A stretch of 64,000 bases of DNA from Colwellia sp. C1TZA3 (GCF_007954265.1 NZ_VOLS01000001.1:158539-222538), one strand, 5' to 3'; positions 48,837 to 59,996 are shown, numbered from the stretch's first letter. Program-made: numbers and translations. Notes: generated by a model not told the origin, from the sequence alone.

Positions 48837-50636
48837 TTAGTTTTGGTGCTGTTTAATCAAAGAGAGAAACGGTTCACCATAGCGTGCAAGCTTAGTGTCA
48901 CCGATACCACTGACATTAAGCATTTGTCTTGAAGTTAAAGGTTTTACTCTGGCCAATTCCGCTAATGTGGCATCGTTAAAGACAATAAACGGCGCTATGT
49001 CTTCAAGACTAGCTATTTCTTTACGCAATGATCTTAGCTTAGCAAATAACGCTCTATCGTAGACTTTATCGCGTTTATTACCCTGCCAATAGCTCGCTTT
49101 TTGTAAACGAGGAGTGGCCAACATCAACGGCTGTTGTCCTTTTAAAACTCCACCGGACGCTTGTGTTAGACATAAATTCGACTGGGCAGCGATATCTTGT
49201 TGTAAATAACCTAAATGAATTAATTGCCGTACGATTGAAAACCAATAGCTAGGCGTTTTGTCGCTGCCAATACCAAAGGTTGATACTTTGTCATGAGCCA
49301 GTGCGATAATTTTATCATTGAGTTCAGCACGTAAGACTGCAACAACATGCTCAACGTCGCCATTTCCTTGGATTCTATAGACACAAGAAAGCACCATTTG
49401 CGCTGCCTTTGTAGCGTCAAATTGACTCGGTGGATCTAAGCAAATATCACAGTTACCACAACTTTTCTCAGTAAACTCGGCAAAGTAATTTAATACCACT
49501 CTACGCCGACAGGTTTGCGCATCAATAAAACCTCGCATCGCCTGAAAACGCTGTAATTCAACGTTAACACGTTGTTCGTTTTCACCTTCTGCAATACGTT
49601 TATTAATGCGTTCAACGTCTTTTTCATCATATAGAAAAAGCGCCTCTGCGGGTAAACCATCACGGCCAGCACGACCTATTTCTTGATAGTATGACTCTAC
49701 TGTTCTTGGTGGCTCATAGTGAATAACAAAACGGACATTGGATTTATTAATACCCAAGCCAAAAGCTACTGTTGCCACCACTATCTGAATATCGTCTTTA
49801 GCAAATTTATCTTGAATAATATTACGAATGTCAGACTCTAATCCAGCATGATAAGCCGCACAGTTAATACCCGTTTGTGCTAAGTTTTTTGCAAGTTTTT
49901 CAACTTGCCAACGGCTATTGCAATAAATAATGCCACATTCGTCTTTACGTTTACTAATATAACCCCTAACTTGTTGCTCACCTTGATATTTATCCGCTAA
50001 GGTAAAACGAATATTAGGTCTGTCAAAACTATCAAGGTGGATGTAGGGATCATGCAAAGCCAACTGTTGTAAAATATCTCGGCGTGTTGTTACGTCCGCT
50101 GTTGCGGTTAATGCCATCACAGGCACCTGCGGAAAATTTTGCTTTAGCAGATGTAATTGCGTGTACGCAGGGCGAAAATCATGGCCCCATTGCGATATAC
50201 AATGAGCTTCATCAATCGCAAATAGACTAATGTTAAGTTGCGATAAACCTTGGATGAAATAATAATTTTTCAGCCGTTCAGGGGCAACATAAAGTAACTT
50301 TATTTCACCTTGGCCTAAACGTCGAAATATATCATTAATAGTCTCAGTGTCGAGTGAAGAGTTGACATAAGCCGCTGATATACCTTGCCTAACTAAGCCA
50401 TCAACTTGGTCTTTCATTAACGCAATTAATGGCGAAACAACAATAGTGACACCCGGCATTAAGGTTGCTGGCAACTGATAGCACATTGATTTGCCGCCAC
50501 CGGTAGGCATTAACACTAAGCTGTCGCGGCCCTGAAGTGCATAATTAATAATTTCTTCTTGGCCAGCACGAAAGCTCTGATAACCAAAATGATGTTTAAG
50601 AGCTTCAGTTAATGTCGTAGGGGAAGTGGCTTGCAA
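48837..50636 (-). CDS. recQ: ATP-dependent DNA helicase RecQ
   Basis: 599 residues (E. coli 609). 3'-5' helicase acting in recombination repair. Walker A is [15 protein letters not shown], the DEAH box [16 protein letters not shown], the RQC zinc cysteines include [11 protein letters not shown], and a C-terminal HRDC domain ends the protein ([18 protein letters not shown]). The TTG at 50636 gives the expected length before [10 protein letters not shown]; no ATG is suitably placed. It is convergent with the cytochrome gene and divergent from yigI. Confidence 0.95.
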   Translation of the reverse strand: MQATSPTTLTEALKHHFGYQSFRAGQEEIINYALQGRDSLVLMPTGGGKSMCYQLPATLMPGVTIVVSPLIALMKDQVDGLVRQGISAAYVNSSLDTETINDIFRRLGQGEIKLLYVAPERLKNYYFIQGLSQLNISLFAIDEAHCISQWGHDFRPAYTQLHLLKQNFPQVPVMALTATADVTTRRDILQQLALHDPYIHLDSFDRPNIRFTLADKYQGEQQVRGYISKRKDECGIIYCNSRWQVEKLAKNLAQTGINCAAYHAGLESDIRNIIQDKFAKDDIQIVVATVAFGLGINKSNVRFVIHYEPPRTVESYYQEIGRAGRDGLPAEALFLYDEKDVERINKRIAEGENEQRVNVELQRFQAMRGFIDAQTCRRRVVLNYFAEFTEKSCGNCDICLDPPSQFDATKAAQMVLSCVYRIQGNGDVEHVVAVLRAELNDKIIALAHDKVSTFGIGSDKTPSYWFSIVRQLIHLGYLQQDIAAQSNLCLTQASGGVLKGQQPLMLATPRLQKASYWQGNKRDKVYDRALFAKLRSLRKEIASLEDIAPFIVFNDATLAELARVKPLTSRQMLNVSGIGDTKLARYGEPFLSLIKQHQN

Positions 50637-50762
50637 CAGACAATCTTCATTGGGTGAAATCAGCCAACATTTTAACGTAGTAACGCCTTTGTGGGAGATT
50701 TATTTTCAATATCAGCGTAATTATTGTTATTCTTTTATCTCATCTGACCAAAAGGAAAGCTT

Positions 50763-51218
50763 ATGACACATGAAGAGACGTTTATGCAGCTTGCTCAATA
50801 TTGGAACCAAGCCATGCCATTTAACAAACTATTGGGCTTAGAAATTACCCAATTTAATAGCCAAGAGTCAGCTGTTAGCATTGTCTGGGACGACAAGCTA
50901 ATTGGTAATCCAGCACAAAAAATCCTTCATGGTGGCGTTACCGCTTCCGCGCTTGATCTGGCCGGTAGCGTTGTTGCTGCGGCAAATATCCTCACTCAAT
51001 TGCCTGAATTATCACCCGAGATAATTGCACAAAGCTTGGGCCGTTTAAGCACAATTGATTTACGTACCGACTTTTTAAGACCTGGACGTGGAGAGAAATT
51101 TATTGCGACAGCAAAAATTATTCGTAGTGGCAGCAAGGTGGCAGTCGCTCGCATGGAGATGCATAATGAAAAAGGCGACCATATTGCTTTTGGTACGGGC
51201 ACTTACATGGTGGGATAA
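50763..51218 (+). CDS. yigI: YigI family hotdog thioesterase
   Basis: 151 residues. PaaI-type hotdog fold. MPFNKLLGLEI, ILHGGVTASALDLAGSVVAA and TIDLRTDFLRPGRGE follow E. coli YigI closely, including the terminal GTYMVG. YigI is an acyl-CoA thioesterase. In E. coli yigI lies beside recQ and rarD, as here, which supports orthology. AAAGGAAAG lies before the ATG. Confidence 0.9.
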   Translation: MTHEETFMQLAQYWNQAMPFNKLLGLEITQFNSQESAVSIVWDDKLIGNPAQKILHGGVTASALDLAGSVVAAANILTQLPELSPEIIAQSLGRLSTIDLRTDFLRPGRGEKFIATAKIIRSGSKVAVARMEMHNEKGDHIAFGTGTYMVG

Positions 51219-51309
51219 CAGTCGCCATCACTATTATTAACATGGGTTGTTTAGCTAAACAATGCTATTATGGTTATTATCTCACCAACCTCAACCCATA
51301 ATTTATTCC

Positions 51310-52221
51310 ATGCCAATATCCGAAAAAACTGCCTTACGTGGCGGTATTATTAGTGCCATTAGTGCCTATACTATGTGGGGTATCGCCCCGCTATATTTTA
51401 AATTAATAGACCATATTAATGCTGATGAAATTTTAGTACATCGTGTGGTCTGGTCAACGGTTTTATTAATCTTAGTGGTACTACTTACCAAAAGATCACG
51501 CCATTTTATTGCCACCATTACTCAGCCGAAAATAGTCCTGCGATTAACCATTTCAGCGACACTGCTCGCCATAAATTGGTTTATGTTTATTTGGGCGGTT
51601 AACAATGGTCATTTACTTGATGCCAGCCTGGGCTATTACATTAATCCACTTTTCAGTGTCGCATTAGGGGTTATATTTTTAGGTGAACGCTTGCGACCTT
51701 GGCAGCTATTTGCCGTTGGACTCGCCTTTATCGGTGTGATGATTCAACTCTTTATGGTGGGCTCACTACCGATGATTTCATTAGCATTGGCCGCCACTTT
51801 TGGTACTTATGGCTTATTACGCAAAACCATGCCTTTAGACTCGTTTGTTGGGTTACTCATCGAGTCACTGATGATGCTACCAATAGCCTTAATTTATTGG
51901 TTAGTGTTTTTAAAAACAAGTACAACCAATATGTTAGACAACGATATCTCATTAAATATGCTCTTGATTTGTACTGGTATTGTCACTACCGCGCCCTTGT
52001 TATGCTTTTCTGCTGCAACAAAACGTATGACCTTAACGGCTTTAGGCTTTTTTCAATACATTGGCCCAAGCATCATGTTTATTTTGGCAACGTTTTATTA
52101 CCAAGAGCCATTATATTTTGCTAAATTAATTACTTTTGCCTGTATCTGGACCGCATTAGCAATATTTAGTTTTGATTCAGTAAAAGCGAGAAGACGAGCA
52201 ATAAAAGCAGCCTCAACATAG
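51310..52221 (+). CDS. rarD: RarD family EamA transporter
   Basis: 303 residues from ATG 51310, a start that matches the family (E. coli RarD 296); the frame extends to ATG 51262, adding a Pro/His-rich stretch without support. Ten membrane helices in two EamA halves. The N-terminus GGIISAISAYTMWGIAPLYF and DEILVHRVVWS are RarD signatures, as is NGHLLDASLGYYINPL. A putative drug/metabolite exporter of unknown substrate. Confidence 0.92.
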   Translation: MPISEKTALRGGIISAISAYTMWGIAPLYFKLIDHINADEILVHRVVWSTVLLILVVLLTKRSRHFIATITQPKIVLRLTISATLLAINWFMFIWAVNNGHLLDASLGYYINPLFSVALGVIFLGERLRPWQLFAVGLAFIGVMIQLFMVGSLPMISLALAATFGTYGLLRKTMPLDSFVGLLIESLMMLPIALIYWLVFLKTSTTNMLDNDISLNMLLICTGIVTTAPLLCFSAATKRMTLTALGFFQYIGPSIMFILATFYYQEPLYFAKLITFACIWTALAIFSFDSVKARRRAIKAAST

Positions 52222-52223
52222 TG

Positions 52224-52382
52224 ATACCAATCCCATTAAGTTATTACTCACTTGTACTAGTTAAAATAGCTCAAGGCTGTGTTGCTCTCACTCCCAATAG
52301 CCAGCTATTGCTCAATCGAGCGCCTTACCTTGAATTATTTTTCCTGCGCACAACAAGATCACAAACTTAATGGAACTGGTAT
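52224..52382 (+). repeat. 159-bp palindromic repeat, copy 6
   Basis: Forward orientation, only two bases after the rarD stop, between convergent rarD and uvrD. It may serve as their terminator, since the palindrome can fold into a long hairpin. Confidence 0.95.
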
Positions 52383-52472
52383 AAGACAACATGAGCGCAG
52401 AGGGTGATAACTTAGACGGTTTTATCTGCCAGATGTATTTTAAACAACACTAATAGCCGCCATAGGGTTAGG

Positions 52473-52505
52473 CCGTTGCAACTTATCTTAAACTTGTTGC
52501 AGCGG
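52473..52505. terminator. Possible terminator after uvrD
   Basis: CCGTTGCAAC (52473-52482) and GTTGCAGCGG (52496-52505) form a ten-bp stem with one wobble position, 24 bp beyond the uvrD stop. No T tract. Confidence 0.35.
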
Positions 52506-52529
52506 TTAACTGTGTACTGGTTGGAAAAT

Positions 52530-54704
52530 TTACAATGTTTCTAAGTTCGCATAAGCAACAACAAGCCACTTGCAACCCACGTCGGCAAAGTTAACTTGAA
52601 TACGACTTTGCGGACCACTACCTTCGTAGTTTAATACCACACCATCACCAAACTTTTTATGGCGAACATTTTGGCCAAGTTTAAAACCTGAATTGCCAAA
52701 GGTTTCTAAGGTCAGGGCCGAGGAAAATTTCCCTGTTGTAACGGGTTTCTTCACTTGATTTTGCAGGCGAATGGCTTCGGTACAATCATCAGGTAGTTCT
52801 CTGAGGAAGCGACTTGGCTTGTGATTTTTTTCCTGACCATACAATCGACGGCTTTCTGCATGGCATAAATATAACTTTTTCATCGCTCGGGTCATACCGA
52901 CATAACATAAACGTCGCTCTTCTTCTAAGCGACCATGATCTTCAACCGACTGCTGCGAAGGAAACATACCTTCTTCTAAACCGGCAATAAAAACCAATGG
53001 AAACTCTAAGCCTTTAGCTGAGTGCATAGTCATTAACTGCACAGCAGCTTCATACTCATCAGCTTGTGACTCACCAGACTCTAGCGCTGCGTGGGTTAAA
53101 AAGGCGGTAAGTGGGCTTTGCTCTTCTTCAAGCTCTGGGTCAACCTCAAAGGTTTGACAAGCATTAACTAGCTCGTTTAAGTTTTCAATACGCGCTTCTG
53201 CGCGCTCACCCTTTTCGGCTTGATACATCGCCTTTAAGCCTGAGTGTTGAATAACATAGTTGGCTTGTTGGTCAAGGTTTAACTTGCTTGAGTCGTCTTC
53301 TAACTGATCAATGACGTTGATAAACTGTTGAATAACCTTGGCACTGCGACCTTTAAGCTCTTTGTTCTGCACCATGTGTTGGCAGGCTTGCCACAAGGTA
53401 CACTCTAAGCTTCTTGCGCCATCGCGCACTAAACTCAGCGTTTGATTACCAATACCACGGGTTGGGGTGTTAATCACCCGCTCAAACGCGGCATCATCAT
53501 CACGATTATTTAATAATCGTAAGTAAGCCAGCGCATCTTTAATTTCTTGACGTTCAAAAAAGCGTAAACCACCATATATCCGGTAAGGTAATTTCGCTTG
53601 AATTAACGCTTCTTCCATTAAACGCGATTGCGCATTACTGCGATATAAAATCGCAACATCATCAAGTGAACCATCATTTTTTTGCCAATCAGCAATGCGT
53701 CCAGCAATAAAACGTGCTTCATCTATCTCATTGAATGCAGTATAAATAGATATTTTTTCACCGGCTTCATCTTCAGTCCATAAATCTTTGCCTAGACGAT
53801 TATTATTGTTGTCAATCAGCTGATTAGCGGCTTTAAGAATATTGGCGGATGAGCGATAATTTTGCTCAAGTTTAATAGTTTTTGCGCCGTCAAAATCTTG
53901 TAAAAAACGTTGAATGTTTTCAATCTTTGCGCCACGCCAACCATAGATAGATTGGTCATCGTCACCGACAATCATGACATTGCCACTTTTTCGGCCTAAC
54001 AAGTTTAGCCAAGCATATTGAATCGCGTTAGTGTCTTGAAACTCATCAACTAAAACATGAGCAAAACGCTGTTGATAATGTTGTAATAACTCGGGATTAT
54101 TTAACCAAAGTTCATGGGCGCGAAGTAATAATTCGGCGAAGTCGACTAAGCCGGCGCGGTCACAAGTGTCTTGATAAACCCGATAAACTTTAACAAAAAG
54201 CTCTTCAGTCACGTCATGTTGGCTATCAATATGTTGCGGCCGTAAGCCTTCATCTTTTTTACCATTGATATACCAAAGAAATTGCTTGGGAGGCCAGCGT
54301 TTTTCATCAAGCTCTAACGAGCGAACAATACGTTTAATCATGCGCAGCTGATCGTCTGAGTCAAGCACTTGAAAACTTTGTGGCAATTTCGCTTCTTGAA
54401 AATGCATGCGCAATAAACGATGCGCTAAACCATGGAAAGTACCAACCCACATGCCGTGTACATTGCCATCAACGGTTTGTTCAACACGGGCCCGCATTTC
54501 AGCCGCCGCTTTATTGGTAAAAGTTACGGCTAAAATACTATGAGGAGATGCGTGTTCAACCTTCATTAACCAAGCAATACGTTGCACTAAAACCCGGGTT
54601 TTACCGCTACCGGCGCCGGCAAGCACCAGCATATTTTGTAGTGGTGCAGCAACAACATCTCGTTGTTTATCGTTCAACGATTCAAGTAATTCAGAAACAT
54701 CCAT
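52530..54704 (-). CDS. uvrD: DNA helicase II UvrD
   Basis: 724 residues (E. coli 720). Superfamily 1 helicase for mismatch and nucleotide excision repair. Walker A is [15 protein letters not shown] near residue 29, motif II is VDEFQDTNAIQYAW, motif III is [13 protein letters not shown], and the C-terminus has the Tudor-like end GVVLNYEGSGPQSRIQVNFADVG. DVSELLESLNDKQRDVVAAP matches UvrD rather than Rep. In E. coli it adjoins yigB and xerC. Confidence 0.96.
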   Translation of the reverse strand: MDVSELLESLNDKQRDVVAAPLQNMLVLAGAGSGKTRVLVQRIAWLMKVEHASPHSILAVTFTNKAAAEMRARVEQTVDGNVHGMWVGTFHGLAHRLLRMHFQEAKLPQSFQVLDSDDQLRMIKRIVRSLELDEKRWPPKQFLWYINGKKDEGLRPQHIDSQHDVTEELFVKVYRVYQDTCDRAGLVDFAELLLRAHELWLNNPELLQHYQQRFAHVLVDEFQDTNAIQYAWLNLLGRKSGNVMIVGDDDQSIYGWRGAKIENIQRFLQDFDGAKTIKLEQNYRSSANILKAANQLIDNNNNRLGKDLWTEDEAGEKISIYTAFNEIDEARFIAGRIADWQKNDGSLDDVAILYRSNAQSRLMEEALIQAKLPYRIYGGLRFFERQEIKDALAYLRLLNNRDDDAAFERVINTPTRGIGNQTLSLVRDGARSLECTLWQACQHMVQNKELKGRSAKVIQQFINVIDQLEDDSSKLNLDQQANYVIQHSGLKAMYQAEKGERAEARIENLNELVNACQTFEVDPELEEEQSPLTAFLTHAALESGESQADEYEAAVQLMTMHSAKGLEFPLVFIAGLEEGMFPSQQSVEDHGRLEEERRLCYVGMTRAMKKLYLCHAESRRLYGQEKNHKPSRFLRELPDDCTEAIRLQNQVKKPVTTGKFSSALTLETFGNSGFKLGQNVRHKKFGDGVVLNYEGSGPQSRIQVNFADVGCKWLVVAYANLETL

Positions 54705-54886
54705 AGCAAGGTAAAATCAAAAAGCGAAAATATAACCCTATCATAGCAAGTTCAGCACTATTTTGATAACGCTATCCTTATGCCAGGTCGACTAATCAAT
54801 GATCAACGTAGGGTTAATTTCTTTCAAGACGATATTTTTACAGTATTACTTTAAATTCCTGGGTTTAAAGCAATAAATACAATCAT

Positions 54887-55612
54887 TTATGTCAATATTT
54901 TGGCAAGTTGCTCAATGTTGTCAAGTGCAAGAGTCGGGAGAACTTTTAGCGGCTTGCCCACTTTATATGGATTTAACCACACCGTTTGACAGCCCGCATT
55001 AATAGCACCAAAAACATCATTTTTACCACAATCACCGACATGTAGTAGTTGTTCAGGACAAATTTGCAAAGCCGCACAGGTTTTATCAAACATATCGCGG
55101 TCAGGTTTTAATTTATTTGCAATCGAGGCATGAAAGTGCTCGGTAAAATACTTTGCGATACCTATTTTTTGCGTATCAACATTACCATTGGAAATTGCCA
55201 CTAACGGCATTTTACCCTTAAGGAAAGTTAAAAAATCATGGGTCTGTTGCGGTAAAATAAAGTTACTGCGTTGTTCAATAAAATACACTAAAGCGGTAGC
55301 GGCAAAAATATCAGCCTCTACACTCGTTAGGCCAAGCGACAGTGCGCCTAGGTAATAAGTTTTTTCTCGTAACAAACCAACGTCATGCTGTAGTTCTGGT
55401 GATTGCGCGATAACTTGCTGGCGAAAAGGCGTCCAAAAGCTAAAATCAAAACTATATAGCTGGCTATTAATGCCATAATCACTCAAGCTTTTGTTTAAAT
55501 AAGCGACCATCTTTTTATCAGTCGCCACCATAATCGGTTGATTACTATACAGCGTATCGTCTAAATCAAAGCTAATCGCATGAAAAGGGTGTAATCGGCG
55601 ATAAAATCTCAC
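54887..55612 (-). CDS. yigB: HAD family hydrolase YigB
   Basis: 241 residues. HAD motif I AISFDLDDTLY near residue 16, motif II AISNGN near 130, and motif IV HVGDCGKNDVFGAINAG. E. coli YigB (238) is a phosphatase of 5-amino-6-(5-phospho-D-ribitylamino)uracil in riboflavin synthesis. The start is GTG at 55612. It lies eleven bases after yigA, where xerC is usually between them. Confidence 0.9.
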   Translation of the reverse strand: MRFYRRLHPFHAISFDLDDTLYSNQPIMVATDKKMVAYLNKSLSDYGINSQLYSFDFSFWTPFRQQVIAQSPELQHDVGLLREKTYYLGALSLGLTSVEADIFAATALVYFIEQRSNFILPQQTHDFLTFLKGKMPLVAISNGNVDTQKIGIAKYFTEHFHASIANKLKPDRDMFDKTCAALQICPEQLLHVGDCGKNDVFGAINAGCQTVWLNPYKVGKPLKVLPTLALDNIEQLAKILT

Positions 55613-55623
55613 AATGTTTGCAC

Positions 55624-56334
55624 CTAATAGATATATTGATGTAAAAGTTTTGCTACCAATTTTTTAAATTGGTTGAGCAATAAAGTATCCATACGTGGAT
55701 CAAAATGCTCAGCATCTCGGCTACTAATAGCTAAAAAACCAATATCTTCTTGGTTGTGCGTTAGTCGTACTAAAACCACAGATCCTGTGCTTGCTTGAGC
55801 AAAAATTAATGCTTGTTCACGTTGTTGTAAGCGGCCAAAATAATATTCATCTTTATCTAATCGGCTGGCCATTATTTCTGCGCAATCATCAGTAATTAAA
55901 GCACTGTGATTAACCGCAGCAGGCTTTGTTAACCATACTTTGAAGGCATCAAACGATAACAACTGAGTGGTAGCCTGATGCAAACAATCAAGTAATTCTG
56001 CTGCGGTTGTGCAGTCTAATAAACGTAAATAAAGATCGCTATATAAGGCAAATAATTGTTCATTTTGGTTTGCGATTACCAGTAATTGTGTGATCTCTTC
56101 TTCCAGATTATGAATTTTTTCCCGCTGTTGTAACAATTGACGCTCAACTAAAGAGATAGCGCCGCGTTGATGATCTGGCAACCTTAAGCTAGTAACAAAC
56201 TCGGCTTGACGATTAAAAAATTCAGGATGTTCTTGCAAATAACTAACAATTAATTCATCGGTTAGCTGTATTTCGTCAGCTGATTTTAGGGTCTGTTCAC
56301 TTGCTTGCATAACTTTATTTTTATCTTCATTCAT
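55624..56334 (-). CDS. yigA: DUF484 family protein (YigA)
   Basis: 236 residues. Helical N-terminus with [20 protein letters not shown] and the motif [14 protein letters not shown], a short coiled coil (about 70-100) and a C-terminal GAF-like domain. Function unknown. Its ATG overlaps the dapF stop by four bases, so translation is coupled. The yigA-dapF-lysA order is well conserved in gammaproteobacteria. Confidence 0.92.
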   Translation of the reverse strand: MNEDKNKVMQASEQTLKSADEIQLTDELIVSYLQEHPEFFNRQAEFVTSLRLPDHQRGAISLVERQLLQQREKIHNLEEEITQLLVIANQNEQLFALYSDLYLRLLDCTTAAELLDCLHQATTQLLSFDAFKVWLTKPAAVNHSALITDDCAEIMASRLDKDEYYFGRLQQREQALIFAQASTGSVVLVRLTHNQEDIGFLAISSRDAEHFDPRMDTLLLNQFKKLVAKLLHQYIY

Positions 56335-57161
56335 AGATTTATTTGCCCATCGAACACATGCACAGCCGGACCTGTCATTTTGACTGAATTACCGGGGCCT
56401 TTCCAAAAAATTTTCAATTGTCCGCCAGGCAAATCAACTAAAACTTGGCGATTAAGTTTCTTTTGCATTTGGCCAACAACAACAGCAGCACATGCGCCAC
56501 TACCACAGGCGAGCGTTTCAGCAGCACCACGTTCATAAACTCGCAGTTTAATATATTCAGGTGAAACCACTTCCATAAAGCTAATATTTGCTTGTTGAGG
56601 AAAACGTTCATGCAGTGACAAAGCTTCGCCCAATAGGGCTACCTGTGCTTCTTTTACATTATCTACCGTTAACACGCAGTGCGGGTTGCCCATTGATACC
56701 ACACCACAAAGCACGGTTTCGTCATCACTACGCAGAATATAAGTACCTTCTGCTTTTTGCGCGGTAAACGGAATTTTCGCTGGTTCAAATTGAGGCACCG
56801 GCATATTGACCGAGACATTGCCGTCACGCTCAATAAACAAGGTCATTTTGCCTGCTTGCGTTGACACTTTTATTTTATGTTTATTGGTTAAACCTTTTAG
56901 ACGCACAAATTTCGCAAAGCAACGTGCACCATTACCACATTGCCCAACTTCACTGCCATCAGCATTAAAAATTCGATAATGAAAATCTAAATCTGGATCA
57001 TAAGGAGGTTCAACAATGAGCACTTGATCAAAACCAATACCAAAATTTCGATCGGCAAGCTGTTTAATCTGCTCATTTGATAAAAAAACATTTTGGGTGA
57101 CATTATCGATGACGATAAAATCGTTACCTAAACCGTGCATTTTAGAAAAATTGACTAACAT
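56331..57161 (-). CDS. dapF: Diaminopimelate epimerase
   Basis: 276 residues (E. coli 274). Converts LL- to meso-diaminopimelate for lysine and peptidoglycan, using two cysteines. Cys75 lies in [12 protein letters not shown] and the partner Cys in [12 protein letters not shown] near 219. The N-terminal [15 protein letters not shown] is canonical. It follows lysA by 17 bp in the same operon. Confidence 0.97.
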   Translation of the reverse strand: MLVNFSKMHGLGNDFIVIDNVTQNVFLSNEQIKQLADRNFGIGFDQVLIVEPPYDPDLDFHYRIFNADGSEVGQCGNGARCFAKFVRLKGLTNKHKIKVSTQAGKMTLFIERDGNVSVNMPVPQFEPAKIPFTAQKAEGTYILRSDDETVLCGVVSMGNPHCVLTVDNVKEAQVALLGEALSLHERFPQQANISFMEVVSPEYIKLRVYERGAAETLACGSGACAAVVVGQMQKKLNRQVLVDLPGGQLKIFWKGPGNSVKMTGPAVHVFDGQINL

Positions 57162-57178
57162 CTACATCCAATCTCACA

Positions 57179-58429
57179 CTATAAAGGTAATAAGCTTTCA
57201 CCCAGCCACAATTGACTTAAGGCTTCGCGTTTTCTAACTAAATAACTTGCGCTACCATCCACCATCACTTCAGCAGCACGCGGCCGACTGTTGTAATTTG
57301 AACTCATGGTAAAACCGTAGGCTCCAGCGCTGCGTATCGCCAGCAAATCGCCTGTACTTATCGCCAGCGTGCGATCTTTACCGAGAAAATCACCGGTTTC
57401 ACATATTGGACCAACTACATCGTATTGCGCACTGGTGACATCATCACGTTGTTCAACCGGAATAATCGCCTGCCATGCTTGATATAATGCCGGCCTGATC
57501 AAATCATTCATCGCCGCATCAACAATAGCAAAATTACGCTCTTCACTGACTTTGATGTATTCTACTTCAGTCACCAAAATACCGGCATTGGCCATAATGG
57601 CACGGCCGGGTTCATAAATAAGCGTTAGATCACGACCAGTTAATTTTTCTGCAATCGCTTGAGCATATTCTTTAGGGTGAGGCGGCTGCTCGTCGTCGTA
57701 ACAAACACCTAAACCACCACCCACATCGATATGGGATAATGTAATACCTTGTTCGGCTAATGCGTCAACTAACTTTAATACCCGATCGAGTGCGTCTAAA
57801 AACGGGGATATTTCGGTAAGCTGTGAACCAATATGGCAGTCAACCCCTTGAATATTAATATGGGACAAGGTGGCGGCGTATTGATACAACTTAGGCGCTT
57901 GCTCAATACTAATACCAAACTTATTCTCTTTTAAACCCGTTGAAATATAAGGGTGGGTGCCGGCATCAACATCAGGATTAACCCGTAATGAAATCGGCGC
58001 CATTTTGTTTAGCCCTTCTGCGACAGATTGGATACGGTCTAACTCTGCAGCTGACTCAACATTAAAACAATAAATACCCAGATTTAACGCGTAAGTGATT
58101 TCTTCTGAGGTTTTACCGACACCTGAAAATACTACCTTTTTTGCATCACCACCGGCTTCAATCACCCGCATCAACTCGCCTTTTGAGACGATGTCAAAGC
58201 CTGACCCTAAACGCGCCATGACATTTAAAACCGCAATATTACTATTGGCTTTAACAGCATAACAAACCAGATGTGGGCGTTCTCCAGCCGCTTGATCAAA
58301 AGCATGCCAATGGCGCTCAATAGTCGCGCGTGAATAGATATAAAGCGGTGTTCCGTATTGCTTTGCTAACTCAGCAACCGGACATTGCTCAGCGTATAAT
58401 GCATGTTGTTTACGATTAAAAAAGTCCAA
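57179..58429 (-). CDS. lysA: Diaminopimelate decarboxylase
   Basis: 416 residues. PLP-dependent conversion of meso-diaminopimelate to lysine. The PLP lysine is Lys60 in CYAVKANSN. HIGSQ, IYEPGRAIMANAG and ICETGDFLG provide further active-site residues. It is the form found in Pseudomonas and other non-enteric gammaproteobacteria rather than the short E. coli type. TTG start at 58429 with AGGA nine bases ahead. Confidence 0.96.
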   Translation of the reverse strand: MDFFNRKQHALYAEQCPVAELAKQYGTPLYIYSRATIERHWHAFDQAAGERPHLVCYAVKANSNIAVLNVMARLGSGFDIVSKGELMRVIEAGGDAKKVVFSGVGKTSEEITYALNLGIYCFNVESAAELDRIQSVAEGLNKMAPISLRVNPDVDAGTHPYISTGLKENKFGISIEQAPKLYQYAATLSHINIQGVDCHIGSQLTEISPFLDALDRVLKLVDALAEQGITLSHIDVGGGLGVCYDDEQPPHPKEYAQAIAEKLTGRDLTLIYEPGRAIMANAGILVTEVEYIKVSEERNFAIVDAAMNDLIRPALYQAWQAIIPVEQRDDVTSAQYDVVGPICETGDFLGKDRTLAISTGDLLAIRSAGAYGFTMSSNYNSRPRAAEVMVDGSASYLVRKREALSQLWLGESLLPL

Positions 58430-58440
58430 TGCCGTTATTC

Positions 58441-58611
58441 CTAAAGTTTTAAACTGCTTTTATCACTATTTTTATCAGTTTCTTGGCTTGTTTTTGGTAA
58501 GTTCTCTTGCTGTTGCTCAGGAGTTTGATATAAAGGACCTTTAATGCCGCAGCCTGTTATGAATGCTAAACTAAGCAAACTGAAAAAAATAATTGCAATT
58601 TCTTTACGCAT
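58441..58611 (-). CDS. lptM: Small lipoprotein LptM (YifL)
   Basis: About 56 residues from ATG 58611, though an in-frame ATG at 58638 is possible. The signal peptide ends in the lipobox LAFITGC, and GIKGPLYQTP after the Cys is the family signature. LptM stabilises the LPS translocon LptD/E in E. coli. It lies eleven bases before lysA, in the conserved lptM-lysA-dapF order. The rest is a Gln/Lys/Ser-rich tail. Confidence 0.87.
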   Translation of the reverse strand: MRKEIAIIFFSLLSLAFITGCGIKGPLYQTPEQQQENLPKTSQETDKNSDKSSLKL

Positions 58612-58721
58612 AATTGATTTATTCGATTTTTTTCCCATGATAGACGTTTTATAATGCCATGACCAACAAATACCAAGCAAAGCGTAAACAATCTTAAAGC
58701 GCAAGTAAAAAGGAACAGTTA

Positions 58722-59042
58722 ATGAATGATAGTCAGTACAACTTAGCCGCAGAAAACATCTTACTAGCGATAGAAGAAGCCATCGAAAATTGTGGTTGTG
58801 ATATCGATTATGAAGGTGTTGGCGGGATGTTAACCCTCACCTTTAAAAACACCAGTAAAATCATCATCAACAAGCAAGCACCCTTACGTGAAATTTGGGT
58901 AGCAACAAAATTTAATGGCCACCACTTTCACTTTGAAAATGATCAGTGGTTTGATAAACGTGGCGGCGGAGAGCTATGGCAGTTTTTATCTAATGCGGTT
59001 AGCAAACAAGCAGAAGAAACTATTGTCATTACTGAGCAATAA
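58722..59042 (+). CDS. cyaY: Frataxin-like iron donor CyaY
   Basis: 106 residues (E. coli 106). Binds iron and modulates iron-sulfur cluster assembly through IscS. Acidic N-terminal helix (EAIENCGCDIDYEGVGG) and strands ending KQAPLREIWVATKFNGHHF are typical. It is divergent from lptM and lies 21 bp before hemC, so it may share that transcript. Confidence 0.94.
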   Translation: MNDSQYNLAAENILLAIEEAIENCGCDIDYEGVGGMLTLTFKNTSKIIINKQAPLREIWVATKFNGHHFHFENDQWFDKRGGGELWQFLSNAVSKQAEETIVITEQ

Positions 59043-59063
59043 ATATTAAATAAGGTAACTAAA

Positions 59064-59996
59064 ATGACCCAAAAAACCGTACGTATTGCAACGCGAAAAA
59101 GCGCGCTGGCGTTATGGCAAGCAGAATATGTTAAGGCAAAACTTGAGCATTTTCATCCGGGTATACATGTTGAATTAGTGCCCATGACCACCAAAGGTGA
59201 CATTATTCTTGATACGCCACTCGCCAAAGTGGGTGGAAAAGGCTTATTTGTTAAAGAACTTGAAGTGGCAATATTAGAAGATCGTGCTGATATAGCCGTA
59301 CATTCAATGAAAGATGTGCCCGTTGAGTTTCCAGAAGGCTTAGGGCTAGACACTATTTGTCCGCGCGAAGACCCACGTGACGCTTTTGTCTCTAACACTA
59401 TTAATAGCTTGGCCGACTTACCCCAAGGTGCCATTGTGGGTACCTCAAGTTTACGTCGTCAATGTCAAATTAAGGCCCTGCGACCTGATCTAGATATTCG
59501 CGACCTACGTGGTAACGTCAATACCCGGCTTAAAAAACTCGACAATGGTGAGTATGACGCCATTATCTTAGCTGCAGCTGGGCTTATTCGCTTAAAAATG
59601 CCTGAACGTATTCGCGAATATATTGCCCCAGAGGTAATGTTACCGGCGAATGGCCAAGGTGCAGTTGGTATCGAATGTCGTATTGATGATGTCACTATTA
59701 AAGCATTATTAGCCCCGTTAGGCTGTGAAGAAACTCGTATTCGCGTAGTGGCAGAACGTGCGATGAATCGTACGCTTGAAGGCGGTTGCCAGGTACCTAT
59801 TGGCAGTTATGCTGTACTTGAAAATCAAGAAATATATTTACGAGGTTTAGTTGGTTCGGTTGACGGCAGTGAAATATTAACCAGCGAAATTCGTGGCAGC
59901 ATTAATGAAGCTGCGCAATTAGGTAACCAGCTAGCCGAGCAATTATTGGCTAAAGGTGCCGGCAAAATTCTCCGTCAGGTGTATGACCAAGCATAA
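59064..59996 (+). CDS. hemC: Hydroxymethylbilane synthase
   Basis: 310 residues. Polymerises porphobilinogen on a dipyrromethane cofactor bound to Cys242 ([12 protein letters not shown]). [29 protein letters not shown] and [10 protein letters not shown] are signatures. In E. coli hemC is followed by hemD, X and Y; the same order is seen here. Confidence 0.97.
   Translation: MTQKTVRIATRKSALALWQAEYVKAKLEHFHPGIHVELVPMTTKGDIILDTPLAKVGGKGLFVKELEVAILEDRADIAVHSMKDVPVEFPEGLGLDTICPREDPRDAFVSNTINSLADLPQGAIVGTSSLRRQCQIKALRPDLDIRDLRGNVNTRLKKLDNGEYDAIILAAAGLIRLKMPERIREYIAPEVMLPANGQGAVGIECRIDDVTIKALLAPLGCEETRIRVVAERAMNRTLEGGCQVPIGSYAVLENQEIYLRGLVGSVDGSEILTSEIRGSINEAAQLGNQLAEQLLAKGAGKILRQVYDQA

Larger units (their letters stand above)
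52222..52529. other. Spacer with repeat copy 6
   Basis: 308 bp between convergent rarD and uvrD, holding repeat copy 6 and a weak hairpin near the uvrD end. Confidence 0.6.
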
